64,000 bases of DNA, taken from positions 52,358,835 to 52,422,834 of the forward strand of contig CM031604.1 in assembly GCA_018398815.1 (NCBI GenBank), written 5' to 3'. This document shows, piece after piece, positions 32,000 to 46,053 of the stretch. A model generated the notes under the pieces. It had not been told where the DNA came from. It searched no databases and was given only the letters and a program-made list of their open reading frames with translations. The translations under genes were made by a program, and so were the position numbers. The DNA is from Conus ventricosus (lineage: Eukaryota; Mollusca; Gastropoda; Neogastropoda; Conidae). Numbering within the stretch: position 1 is the first letter of the stretch; each line of letters begins with the position of its first letter.

Positions 32000-34900
32000 A
32001 AACTAAAGAAAACACTATTCAGTACTAGAGAATAAGCTTACTTCATAGCCATTCATTGTTGGCTAATGAAAGCAGTACCAGCTAGGGGGAGGTAAATTCA
32101 GTTTGTGGTGTTAATGGTCTGAGCTTGCTGGTACTGTGTCCCTTTCTTACATACTGTTGAGTGGGTTTGTTTTTCTGAAATAACATGAAGAAGAAATATT
32201 TAGTGTTATGGCTCTGCAAATGTTTCTGAACATGCATTGTAGAGAAAAAATCCAATTAACAAATTATGGAAGATGATAAGATCACTCTGGCATTCTTTTT
32301 CTTAAATGCCATCGGAGAACTTTTGATTCCGTTTTGACATTTCCTAACACTTTACAAATTTTATTTACCTATGTGTATGTGATTTGTTTTAATGGTTTAG
32401 AGGTGGCACGATTGAATTCTGGTCTTGTTGTGAAATACATATTGATAAAGGATGAAGACATCTGGATCTAATCCCAGGAGAATCATGACATCCCTGTAGG
32501 ATTAAGGGATCCAGGTCTAAACTAAAATGAAATATTAGGAGTGACACACCTTCGATCTGTCTTCAAAGTTTTTCCATTTTTTATTAGAGCTGTTGCAAAT
32601 GACCTTGAGATGTGTTGTCCTTTGATCAGGCTTATGTTAAAAGCTCTTTTGCATGTGGGTTTTGCTAATAAATATTTCTGAATCCAAGACTTTCTGTATG
32701 TATGCGTGAAATTTGCGATTTCTTTTTTTCCTTTTTCTTTCAAGGATTCATTCGTGTATTTTTAAGTTTTATATTGTTTTGTCTGATCAACGGTGTCAAA
32801 AACACATGTGTTTATTTCTATATGCAAGTAAAGGTGAGATGAGAAGTCAAAATGTTAATGTCAACTTTTTAAAGACGGTGACACACATCACACCCCCACT
32901 GACAAAATAACAACAGAAAACTTTTTCTTTTTTTATTCACATGAAAAAAAAAAAGAATTGAGCAACTGGCTACTTCTGAATAATTTTGTGGCCTACTGTA
33001 GTCTTCAGCAAATGGCAACAAAAAAAACAACAACAAAGTAACATCAGACACATGTAAAATAATGTGAAACATGTATAGAAAATTAAATCTATCTGCTACA
33101 GATTATGACACAAGAGTGGTGCTTTAATACTGCTTTGTGCTGTAGTCGATTTACATGTGTACAGTTGCCTTCACTCTTCCTATCCAAGATAACCCAAATT
33201 TACATGTAGTACATTACATTGTAATACTGAAGTCCCTGGACAGTAGACAGCACTGTCAAAACAAATTCACTGCAGTGCAAGAAATCTCCAGATAAATCGA
33301 AAAAGTTTAGTAAACAAACATTTCAAATTAAAACCAAATAAGGTAGTAATGCTGCTAGAAAGTCTCTGAACAAGAAGGATGCTTGCAAGCTTGACAATTA
33401 GAAAGTATATGGAAGAAAAGAAAGATGGAGAAAAATTTTTCTCTTGCTCAGGGCATTACACTATTTCTCATTGTACTAGCTGAAAAAGACTTCGAAACAT
33501 TTCCAGAGGAAGATAGGAAATAGAGTAACACTCTGCCAGACATTACAAGTTTCTCTGTCATGAAATAGAAAGAAACAGAAAAAGATGCACCCGAAGGTGC
33601 GGGCAGAACCCAGAGAAGTACTGTCCTCAACTGCCGAACAAATCAACAGTATTTCACATAATTCCTTCAAATATACTGTTTACATTGATCACGCCAAGAA
33701 TTTCCATGTCTCAGCTCGACAGCCATGAAAAAGTGTGATTTTGTTGTTGTTGTTGCTGGATTTCTCTTGCAGTACCATGAATTCTTTACCCTGGGTACCA
33801 ACTGGGGAATGATTTCCAGTGTCAGGTTAGGTCCAACAACGCCCCATTTTGCAAACTTTGAATGCGTATGTGGGATTAAATATCACAGCAATGGTATCAT
33901 GTGCTTCCTCATTATGAGATAATCAGCTTTGCACATGAACATATTATTAGTCAAGATCAGATCAACAAAATGTACAACAACAACAACAAGACATTCATTC
34001 AAGTTTGAATTGAAGTATAACACATTTGAAAGCAAAAGATATCGTTGCAAATACTCTGTGGAAATCCGTGTTTTTTGAATGAACAAAATGTCTATCAAAA
34101 TGAAAAAAAAAGAAATACACAGAATATATCATAAATTTCCCATGTTTCAGTCACATGGACAATGATGTAAGTGAACTCCACAGCAAAAAAAAAAAAAATA
34201 GCCAACGAAACTAGCAAGGTGCTAGAATATCTACATAGTGGGCACTTTTGGTTAAATCACTTGCAAAAGCATATGAAAAAACGAAAATATGGCATGACAT
34301 TAATTTATTATTCTGTGTTTGCATAAGCAGTGACTTTATTGAGCGATACCAAGAAATATGGCATGATAACTTCGTGCATTTTGTGTGTATTTTGTGTAAT
34401 TGTTTAACTGAATTGGACAATATGGCAAAATTATCTGTATGTACATATGTGAGGTAAACTATGATTTTCACTTGAATATCTAGTAACAGCGTTTTTCCTG
34501 CCACAAGCATTGAAACCAGCCTGATCAATAGTGTGTCGTAAGTGTAACAATTAAGGTGACATAGTCTGAAATGGGACACGCTTTAAACTGTCTGAGCTTG
34601 ATTGACTTTAGAAAAGAAGCATCAACTGTGATAGTTTATAAAGCAACACATTAACCCTTTACACAGGCGTGCAAAAATGCACTCTGACATATATTTTCCA
34701 ATTCTGGTGGCTGTATGCTCACTGTCTCTCTCGAAAATATGATGATGAAGTTCATATTAGGTTTCAAAGCAAAAATATTGCCATGATAAAGTTATTTGGC
34801 AGAATTGTTCTGTTGTCTCCTGCATTTTATTTACACATAGATTCAAAATGAATATATTGCTGAATTCCAATTCATATCCATATAAGGAGGTAAACATTTA

Positions 34901-35770
34901 TTTTCTTTAATCCAAGACATGCTGAACATGATCTTTTTTCTTTTTTTTTCAATTTTTCTTGTTTCCAAAGCTGGATTGTCAGGGACTGTCCCTTTTTCAT
35001 CACAGCACAATCAGGTCGGGTAGAGTTCATAAGGCATTGGTCATTTTTCTGTTTGATCACCATACTGTTGTGATTAAAACAAAATGAGTTATCACTTTCA
35101 TTAAGCGGGTGAATGCATAGAGAAAAGGGTGCAGTATTGGTTCTTTGGATTCAGTAAACCTTACAGGAAATATTTTTCTTCTTTCTTTTTTTGTAAATAA
35201 ACATGTTAGTATTTAGCAGCAGTTTTCCACATCACATATGTTAAAAATTTTCTACCGTAAGATTTCTTAATAATCATTTGTTGGCAAAAGTGCTTGGCAG
35301 TCTTTGAACATACAAACACAACAAATTTGGCATCAATTTAATAGTGAAAAAAAAAAAAATGCATCTGTACAATCACAACCTTTCGTAAAATTTGTGTCGT
35401 GTTTGTTGTCCATATAAACACAATTTCATAGACTTGTTTTAAATTATCTGTCAATGTATTTGAGACATGATGACATTATGTGATATAGCTCTTTGATTCA
35501 GATGACACAAAAATGTTAAAAGGCAAAGTGTCATCAATGAAACATTCTATCAACTAAGGGTCATGTCACTTGTTTTCCAATGCGGATCTTTCTCTCTCTC
35601 ACTTTCTTTCTTTTTTTAAAAATATTTTATTATTGACATTCTTTTTTCTGCCTTGGGTTGCATATCATGGCCCAAGTAACTTTTAATTTATAAGCCAAAG
35701 AAATTGTTGGTTTTTGCACACACAGATATTTTGATATTCTGAAATATTCACTGAAAATAAAATGATGTTG
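32000..35770 (-). other. AT-rich region, probable 3' UTR of the minus-strand gene in part
   Basis: No coding sequence recognised on either strand. Reading on the minus strand from the stop at 35771, AATAAA signals occur at 35626-35631 and 34897-34902. Several A/T homopolymers are present. Confidence 0.4.
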
Positions 35771-35955
35771 TTACAGTAAATCTCCAGTCTGACTAAGAAC
35801 CAACTGATGAATTATGGGAAAAGAAACATATCCTTGTCGGACATATCTCTTGTCGTTTGCAGTCATTTGAGCATTGAAGACAGATGCATCCATAATCCTC
35901 TGACCTGGTTCATAATGCATGGCCTTGCACTGTCGATGACAAAATGAACAATAAT
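35771..35955 (-). CDS. Unrecognised minus-strand gene, terminal exon
   Basis: The acceptor is attttatgcag after a pyrimidine-rich stretch, and the stop TAA is at 35771-35773. It encodes [40 protein letters not shown], then [20 protein letters not shown] and L. The cysteine cluster could bind metal. The frame is clean and looks like real coding sequence. Confidence 0.6.
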
Positions 35956-36418
35956 CTGCATAAAATAATGGGGGGAAAGAACAAAAAAAGGCAGGGCCAA
36001 CTTGACACATTTTCCCCAACACTCAAACGGATCAGACCGATGGGAATAATGCCTCCAGTCATGGATGAAACGAGCGGCTGTTGATGCCTAGGAACGGGAC
36101 AGTTACTTCAGAGTACCACTCCAGTTGATTGGGTTGAAGCGTAACACCTCTCGGTCGTATCGGTTCTCTTGCTGGCGATCTACTTTCCGCTGTTGCCACT
36201 GGTTCCCCATAAACTGTACACATATCACAGGGAAAGATTTTGTACAGAGATTCTGGTGAGAAAGGAAGGTGTTCAAAATAGATGACCTGTATTGATGGAG
36301 CATGATATATGAATTGCAAATTGAAATAAAACATCTTCCTCGAGCATACTGAGAACCGGGTGAAAATTTCAAATGTGTGGGCTTTCAATGCTCACTTAAA
36401 GGGGATGCTGTATATTTT

Positions 36419-36458
<40 letters not shown>

Positions 36459-39400
36459 TAATGGGCACACATAAAGAAAGTATTTCACTGGACAACAGCG
36501 ACATTATTTACAAACATCAAACGAAGTCATGTAACATGTCACATAGTGTCCTCATAAATACATCATGACATTAAGAAAATACGTTACATAATCATATTTC
36601 AGTCTTATTGTTCATTTGATGCCCAAGGTCACGGACAACACTCAAAAAGAAGGAAATTATATTCTATTATATTACATTATTCTTGTATTAGTGGTATGTA
36701 AGGAAACCATTTTGTCCGTATTCTGCATAATTCTCTCCATCGAGTACATGTGTTTCTCAATTTTATGTCTATAGCATAATTCCTTTAGAAACATTATTAG
36801 GTTGGGTTTCATCTTATTAATTCTACATTTGTATATGAAATATTTTCCCATTAAAATGATTAAGTCTAACATATCATCTGTTTTTGTTTTCTCATCAGTG
36901 CCAAACAATATAAGCCTACATCAAATACAATCTTTCACAGTGTGAACACTTACTTTTTAGAGTATTTCAAGTTGTTTCCAGAAAGTAGGTCCCAAATTCA
37001 CATTCCCCACAAGTAGTGACTAATCGAATCTTTCTCTCTATTACAAAAGTTACACATGTCACTATCCACAACCTGCATTCTTTTCAAAATACTGTTGTTA
37101 CTAAAATTCGGGTGACATATTTTAAGCTGAACCATTTCAGTTTTATTTCTTTTATTTTCTTAATTCTTTTCAGTACGTCTGTCCAATTAATAGGTATATT
37201 AAGGCGCTGTTCCCATTTCATAAAAGAGCTGATGTTTAAAACTTCAATGTCTTCTATCATAATATCATAGTGAATGCGTGCCCCTTTAGTGGCGCTACAA
37301 TTTTTTGTAACGCTAATGTTCTGTCATTACTGGTATACTGTCGAGTTTTTATTGACTTTTTCTTCACTAGTCTTTTATTGATTGTACGCAACTTATGTAA
37401 TTTAGAAAATTGACCTCAAATCCCACTTCTCGGGACAGTGTGTGACGGCTTATAAAGTTACCATTGTCGTCAAGTAAATGTTTAACCAAAAATATATTTT
37501 CTTCATCCATTTTTTGTAAAAAAACGGTTTATTTCCCACTTTGAACTTTTCGTTACAAAAAATAGGTTCAATAGCTAGATCTGTGTTATTTTTTAATTCT
37601 GCACGGTTGCAAAAAAATTTATATGCCTGAAAAACATCTCTCCAAAAATTATTTATTTTGCTTTGTACAAATCTATCTGGTCCATATGAATCAAGGGCAT
37701 CGATTTCAGGACATAATGAATTAGTACTGTTTTCCATTTACAATTTTGCACGTATACTTTCCTAATCCAGGCGATTTTTAAGGCTTGGATATATCTTAAG
37801 ATTAGGTATACCTACCCCTCCTTTCCAAATATTTTGCACAGAATATTTTCTTTTAATTTTATCATTTTTGTTGTTCCAAACAACTTGAAACACATATTTT
37901 GCAACATATCTATCTGAGATCGAGGGTTGGGCAGGAGATCCACAAAATACAAGTTTTGATAGCACTAATGATTTTTAAAGCACTGCTATTCTACCTAGAG
38001 GTGTAATTACTCTTTTTGACCATATTTTAAATAGATTTTTAACTCAAAAATTTATCTGTCACATTGATTTGAGTCATATTTGTCAGATTATTCGTAAACC
38101 ACACCCTAGGTTTTTAAATGTAAAGGGTTCCATTCCATTTTATATAAGGTAAGTACGTGTTAAAACGAATTCTTTTTTACCCCTAACCAAACATTAACGT
38201 TTTTCATATTTAATTTAAGTCCAGATATTTGCTCAAATTCATAGAGATCTGTGAACAACTTTTCATAGATTTCTTATTTCCTTCCAGTTTTGAAGGTGGT
38301 GTCGTCTGCAAAACTGATTTTTTCCTTGAATTCGTATTTTTTATTTTTATGCCTTTAACATCTTGATCTTGCCTTAATTTTGTTTGCTAGTATTTCGGCA
38401 CATAAAACAAACAAATAGGGAGATATGGGATCTCCTTGTCGGCATCCTCTTCCAATGAAAATCCTGAAGAACCTTCCCGTCGCAAATAACATAAGACCTT
38501 TCTTTTCATAAAAGATAATATCCATCGCTGTATTCCTTTTCCGAACCCGAAAGCACGTAGAACCCTACTCATGTATGACCAGTCAACAGAGTCAAATGCT
38601 TTTTCGAAATCGACAGTTACTAATAATCCAGGCAAGCGGTTCACCTCTAAATAGGAATTACATCATATATGGTTCTTAAACTGTCTCCTATGTATCTACC
38701 GGGAATGAAACCTGACGGGTCCCATTTATGATTTGGGGTAGAACAGATTTTATTCTACCTGCAAAAACAGGCAGAAGCAATTTTAAAAGTAACATTTAGA
38801 AGTGAAATTGGTCCCCAGTTCTTTGATTCTCGGGCTTATCGCCTTTGGTAAACAAATTATTATACCTTCTTTTTGTTTATAGACATTCGCCTTTATTGTA
38901 TCCCTCGTTTAATGAACGGACAACAAAATCCCCCAATTGTCTCCAAAAGAATTTAAAAAAATTTACTGTCTTTACCATCTGTCCCAGGATTTTTATCATT
39001 CCTCCATGTTTTTTAAGACTTTAGTAGTTTCCCCTCTAAGGTAATTGGTCCCTCCAACTCATCGATTCTGCTTGAGTTATTTTGGGGTAATTATTGGCAT
39101 ATTTTTCAATTTCAATATCTTTTACTTTCTTTTCTGCATATAAATTTAAAATAGTTCTTTGTTTCTTCTAACATAAGGTCCTTTTCTGTTAAAGTATTTC
39201 CCTTTGTTTCGTGACTAGTTTGACATTTTTTTTGCTTACAAAGTTTCTTTTTTCCACAGCAGAAGTATTTGTTTACTTTTTTCCCCCTTTGTGACCCCCA
39301 TCTTGCCCTGGACCTTACTATTATTCCTCCATCTTTGTTTTCCTAATCTCATTAAATTCATCTTTTTCTTTTTCAGGGTTGCCAACGTCCGCTTCCAATA

Positions 39401-40781
39401 AAGGGGGTTTGCTTCCAAAGCTGAATTTCTTTTTCAGTGTTTTTCTTTCTCATTTAGTTTTTATTTTTATGAAAACAAATGTTATTTTCTGCTCTTATTT
39501 CCATTTCAGAGTATCTAAGAATAACTGGTCTGAAGAGAGCTGAATTTGATTGTTTGGGATTTTATCGAGAGAATTTCTACTGTAGGTAGTAGGCGCAGAT
39601 TGTTCCTTAATTTTTTTAATCTTTTCATTAATAAGGTCTACATATATCTTATCTCTCAAAAGTAAGAGTTAAATTTCCCAAAAAACCCTTTTTGTCTGTT
39701 TTTCTTTTCTAAAAGCAATGTTTATATATACCAAAGAGTGATCTGTTTTGTACCAAATAAGATATCAGCATCTTCAAATTAGTGTTAATGTATCGGACAC
39801 TAAAAAGAAATCTAGGGCCCGCTTTGTTGAAGGGTTTTATCTTCTCCATGTATACGTCTCGTGTTTCATTCAACTCTCTCCATATATTTAACTAGCTCTA
39901 GTTTGTCATCATTTTAGTAATATTCTGCCATGTCGTTTTTGAATGTTTATAATTTTGATAGTTCACTGGGTTAATAACCAAATTCCATCTCCGTATTATT
40001 ATGTGGTATTTAATTTCTTTTATTCACTGTATGTTTTCAAAGAAGGAGGATCATCCCTTTTTTTTGTCCCTAATATTATTACCAAAATTTTAAACTTTTT
40101 CCCCTTGTATTAATAACCAGTATTATTTTATTACCTGAACTCTTTAAATTTAAATTTTTTTATTTGAATTCAAAGTTTATGAAGGTATTGCCACCCCCTT
40201 GATTAGAATTTTTAGAAGCAAAAACACACTCGTATCCCATTACTTTTTTGGCGTTCTAATTTCTGTGAAATTGTCTTGTAGAAAATAAATGAGACTGTTT
40301 TGTCTTAAAACTGAAACCTCCTTTCTTTTTGATTATCCCCGAGACCCTGCATTCAAAGATGACATTGCAATAGATCCATACCTGCAATATAGTTACTTCT
40401 TGTAGACTTTCATTCCTTAATGTGTGCCTATGGTTTTCCGTAGCTGAACCAACAACTGAAAATGAACAAATAAGATCAAAAACATGACCAACATCTAACG
40501 AATGAAATCTCATACTAACTAAACATACAGGGTAAATCCAACAAAATCAAAAAATTGCTTGACCAAAGCAGGAAGTGGAAGGCGCAAGAATTACAACAAA
40601 ACAAATAATAAAATGATACAATTGAACGAAGAAAACTATAGCCGGGCTACTCAGTGACACAATCCAACATTGACATCATGGCGGAAATGTCCCATGTTGA
40701 AAATTACACTTTCCCAAAGTTGATGATTTATGCAAAGGAATTCCCACGCGAGTGAACACACGGAGAAAGAAAGAGAGAGAG

Positions 40782-40818
<37 letters not shown>

Positions 40819-41422
40819 AGAGAGAGAGATCCTGCAGCAAGGATTTTTGTACGCTCCAAGCATTTTGTTGGAGGCACCCCGTCCCCCCACCACCCCCCAC
40901 CCCACCCCACCATCCACCCCCACAGTACACACGGAAAAAAAAAAAAAAAAAAAGCTCTATTACATTCAGCTTTTTACGAATTTACAGACTTTTTTTAGAT
41001 TATGAATCCTCAAAGCAACGCATCACAAACCAACCAAACAACGATAACAAAGTGGTCATGCACGCGCGCTCACGGGCCCCGCCGGGGCGTGGTGGTCCAA
41101 AAGCCACCCGATCACAGTTCAGTGATATATCTTCACGGACGCAGTGGACAGCACGCAGAAGCGGGGGCGGAAGACGGGGTGGGGGGGGGGGGGGGGGGGG
41201 GGAGGGACGGAGCTGGGAGGCGGGCGGGTAAGGGGGGGGGGGGGGGGGGGGGGGGACGGAGCAAGGGAAGCGGGAGCGGGAAGGGGTGCGGGGGGAGGGG
41301 GGGGGGCGGACGGGAGCGGAGGGGGAAGGGGTGCGGGGGGGGGGGGGGGACGGAGCTGGGAAGCGGAGCGGGGAAGGGGGGGGGGGGGGGGGGGGGGAGG
41401 GGGGGGTGGGAGCGGGGGGGGG

Positions 41423-41499
<77 letters not shown>

Positions 41500-41684
41500 A
41501 GGAGCTGGGAAGCGGAGGGGAGGGGGGCGGGGGGGGGGGGAAGGAGCTGGGAAGCGGAGGGGGAAGGGGGGGGTGGGGGGGGGGGGGGGGGGGGGGGCGG
41601 ACGGGGGGGGGCGGGGGGGGGGGGAAGGGGTGCGGGGGGGGGGGGGGGGGGAGGGGGGACGGAGCTGGAAGCGGAGTGGGGGAA

Positions 41685-41731
<47 letters not shown>

Positions 41732-42124
41732 GGGGCTGGGAATATTGTTGCTTCTCTCTAACTGGCAACCACAGACAAAGCACTCAGCATGCATGCTTTT
41801 TGTTTAAAACCATACGTGGGATAAACATTAAGCATATCACTGATCCTGCTTATCCCCCCCCCCTTGTCCTGCCCTCCCACAATACAAAACCCTCCCCCCC
41901 CCCTCCTTGCAACCTATCATGATGCATGCAGGCACACACACACAAACAAACAAGTACACACCACCCACCAAACAAACCAGCAACAAACAAACTACACACA
42001 CACACCACAACACAACCCCCAACCACACACACAAAACAAGCACACACCACACACACAAACAAGCACACACAAACAAGCATACACAACACACACAACCATG
42101 CGCACCCCACACACACACAACAAG

Positions 42125-42157
<33 letters not shown>

Positions 42158-43339
42158 AAACAAGCATACACGCACACGCCAACCACACACCACACACACA
42201 ACACACACACACAAACAACAACAAACAAACACACACATGCACAAGAGGGGAAAAAGTCTTACATTTTGTTCTCATCACGAACTGCTTGAGGTAATTGAAA
42301 CTTGTCGATGAATTTGTGAGATCATGGGACTTGCCACCCCCCGATCGACTGCACGCCGCTTCACTCTCTCGGAACCTTTTCCTTCAAGACGCCTTTTCCG
42401 CATCCTGATCCGCCATCTGCTGTTTTAAAAACATCCCGAAATGGCGTCTGCAAGAAAAAAAACTGACTTGTGATGCCACTCAAGATCCTTTATAAGCTTC
42501 TCCTATTGTTGCTAACTTGCCATGGTGCTGAGCCTTCAATGTTCTGCTCCTCTGGCTTCTGATTTGGGGCAATGAAACTGTGACCCAGCTTGCCAATGAT
42601 GCCACCCGTAAAGACATCTAAAAGACTTCACACCTTCATGCTTTCAGATCAAAGCCAAAGATATGTCAAGAATCTTGACATGGGGAATGGACATAATCTG
42701 GAAATAACACTGTCCAGAGGGGTTGGAATTTCCATCTGTCTCTGGACAAGATGTTGCTGAATGTGAAAGCCCCCTATTTTATTTTCGTACCTTAATGTGA
42801 AGATGCCCAGAGGGAATGATTTTCCAAAAAACTTTTATCCAATATGATTAAAATTTGTTTAAATTCATAGTGCAAGACATGATAAATGTAATGAGAAACA
42901 GAATTTGATCAAAGTGAATAAAGATTAAAAACATGTACAACCTACAACAAGATAAACAAAAGCAAGAAAAGCAATCTACAGATACAACAGCAATAACAGA
43001 GCAAAAACAACACACACACACACAAACAATAGGTTACCACTATATGCAGGACATGGTGGCAATCCACACACACACACACACACACATGCACACAAACACA
43101 ACTGTTCTAGTCATCCCCCCCCCCCCCCCCCCCCCACACACATTCTCTTTCACTAAACACATACCCACGTAAGTGCACACTAATTCGCTGAAACAATCAC
43201 ACACAGACCCTCTCTCTCTCTCTCTCTGAGATAATTTCTTTCTCACACAGACTCTCCTTCATTCATGCACACACATGGTGGAATACTCATTCCTTTATTC
43301 CTTTCTTACATTAACTCTCTCTCTCTCTCTCTTTCTTCC

Positions 43340-43381
<42 letters not shown>

Positions 43382-45067
43382 CCCCGTGTTTTCGTTGATG
43401 AAATATCTATGAACAAACAAGAAATGAAACCGACAAAATAACTTCACTTTTTCTCCCTTTTTTCTTGGGCTCATTAAAATAGTTTTTAAAAAAACAAACA
43501 AAACCTTCACGCTTAGGGCCTTAATTCTGACACATTTAAACATTTTACTGAAGAATATAGCAAAGGCAAATCAATTAGTGATTGATTTTCAACGGCAGAC
43601 ATTTGTTCGGTAATACAATTGTTTTTTTTCTTTCCTTTTTAGGCTGATTGAATCAATCAGAAAAATGCCGGGCAAACCTTACTGTTACTTTCATTGTTTT
43701 CTGGTTCTCTCTTTCCTTATGCATTCATTTAGATTATAAAGCTACTGGTTACAGTTAACACACTGATTTGTTCATTAAGGTAACATCCTGTTGACATATA
43801 TAGATATGTGAGTGTATATATGTTACAGTGATAGGAATGAGATTTGCTGGGGGTTTGTGGGCATATAATCAGTGAGTATAATTTGATTACTTTCTTGCCT
43901 GTGTCTGTTGTGCCTTTTTATGTTCTTTCACTTTTGTGCCCTCTCTTACTCATTTATTTCTTCATTCCCTCTTTCACCAAATCTCTTTCTTTTGCATATG
44001 TGCTGATTTTTCTGCCCCTCAAAACACATCTGTTCATAAATTGTTTGGTTTCCACAATTGTTTTCTTCTACTAATGATTTTTGTAAGCCATTAATTCTCA
44101 TGTCATATACATAGCACTTACATTATGTTTTCACACTTTCGTTATACTTCCCTTTAATGTGGGTAGGACATAAATTCCTTACACGTTTTTTTGTTGTTGT
44201 TGCTCCCCTCAGTAACAAAAATAGACCCAATGGTTTGTTCTTATCTATCTCTTCCTATCTAATGTATTCATTGCTTATTCACTACAGAATGATCCGTTTA
44301 CATGAAAGCAATCTATGCCTGCACAAAGTTTCTAACAATCCAGCTAAAAATATTCCTTTCACCGTTGACAGCATGCCAGATCTGCTGGCAGTTGGTCCTG
44401 ACCTTTTATTAAATGCCAGAAAGATTTCTTTGGAAGTGCTGATCCAAGAGTCATTACTATGCAGGCGGCGATCACACCAAGGCACTGATAAGAGATTTGA
44501 TTGCTTTCTACAGAGCTGTTGTTTGATTTTCTCTCACAGCTGAGACCCTAAGTTCACTCAGTGTTGGTCTGGCATGGTGGTGGTGTAAGATCTAGTGTGG
44601 GAGCGTGTTTGATTTATAGTGTGTGTGTGTGTGTCTGTGTGAGAGAGAGAGAGAGAGAGTGTGTGTGTGTGTGTGCGTGCGTGCGTGCTAAAAAAACACA
44701 CCAGAAATTTACATTTTATTCAGGATATCGGGCTATAAAATAAATGAAATAGCTATAGTTATCAGAAATGACAATGTTAAGCCCTTCTTAGAAAAAAAAT
44801 GTGAACAGCTCAATCTTTATCTTGAAAAAATGGTCCAGAAATATTGAAATCGACAGTGAAAGATGTAAAAGACTGGTAATAAAGAGCAATTTAAATGACA
44901 AATAACAGCAAGCTGGAATGAATGACTAAATACGGAAAAAAACGTATGGATCATAACTGATGTACACTGAATCACCCTTCCATTAACCCGCCTGACACTG
45001 TCTCTCTTCTTCAATCTCTCTCTCTCTCTCTCTCTGACTCACTCTGTCTATCACACACAGATACACA

Positions 45068-45110
<43 letters not shown>

Positions 45111-45349
45111 TGCATAAACACACACACACACATGCATAAACACACACACACAAGATAAGATAATGTTGCTTATAGCCCAGCCGACTGCAAAGGGCCACAT
45201 CAGGGCTGTCACCACGTTAAAATCAACTCACAAGACACACACACAAACACACACATACACACACACACATGCACACACACACATGCACACACATGCATGC
45301 ACATACCTGAACACACACACACACACACACACACATGCATGCACACATA

Positions 45350-45386
<37 letters not shown>

Positions 45387-45515
45387 CCCTATTATTTATG
45401 TCGAATTAATATTAATCTGTAACTTTATCTCTGTTTAACTTTTCTGCTCATATTTCTGTTTCTCATGCTCTCTCCATGCCTCTTAGTCTTACACATACAT
45501 GCATGCGCGAACAGG

Positions 45516-45576
<61 letters not shown>

Positions 45577-45759
45577 ACACACACACATACACACACACAC
45601 ATGCACTCACACACCTGTTACTGATAAAAGAGTTCAAAATTAGTCAGTTGCTTTATCCCTGTTTAACTTTTCTGCTTATACACTCAATAAATCAATAATG
45701 TATTTCTGTTTATCACACTCTCTCCCTCCCTCACACAGACACAAAGACACACACACACA

Positions 45760-45826
<67 letters not shown>

Positions 45827-46022
45827 TGTGTAGAGTCTATTTTTCTGAAAACTTTATCATCCCTATGCACATCTGTCTTCAACTTCATCTTTAACAGCAC
45901 TGTTAAAGATGTTCCAAGTGTATAGTGTGCTGATCGTTCTGCCCAAATTTCTCAAAATCACTGCTCACACATGCACACACACACACGCACGCACGCATGC
46001 ACGCATACACTCACACACACAC

Positions 46023-46053
<31 letters not shown>

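Noticed and set aside
41002..41922. Open frames of up to 306 codons across the G-rich tract
   Set aside because: Pure glycine or proline low-complexity translations on both strands of one homopolymer-like tract, with no coding signal.
42386..42416. Minus-strand ATG with [10 protein letters not shown]
   Set aside because: It stops after ten codons with no donor before the stop. Promoter-like composition alone is not enough for an exon.
44282..44485. Stand-alone 67-codon minus-strand ORF
   Set aside because: Better explained as an internal exon (44363-44507) of the larger minus-strand gene, although a terminal exon remains possible.
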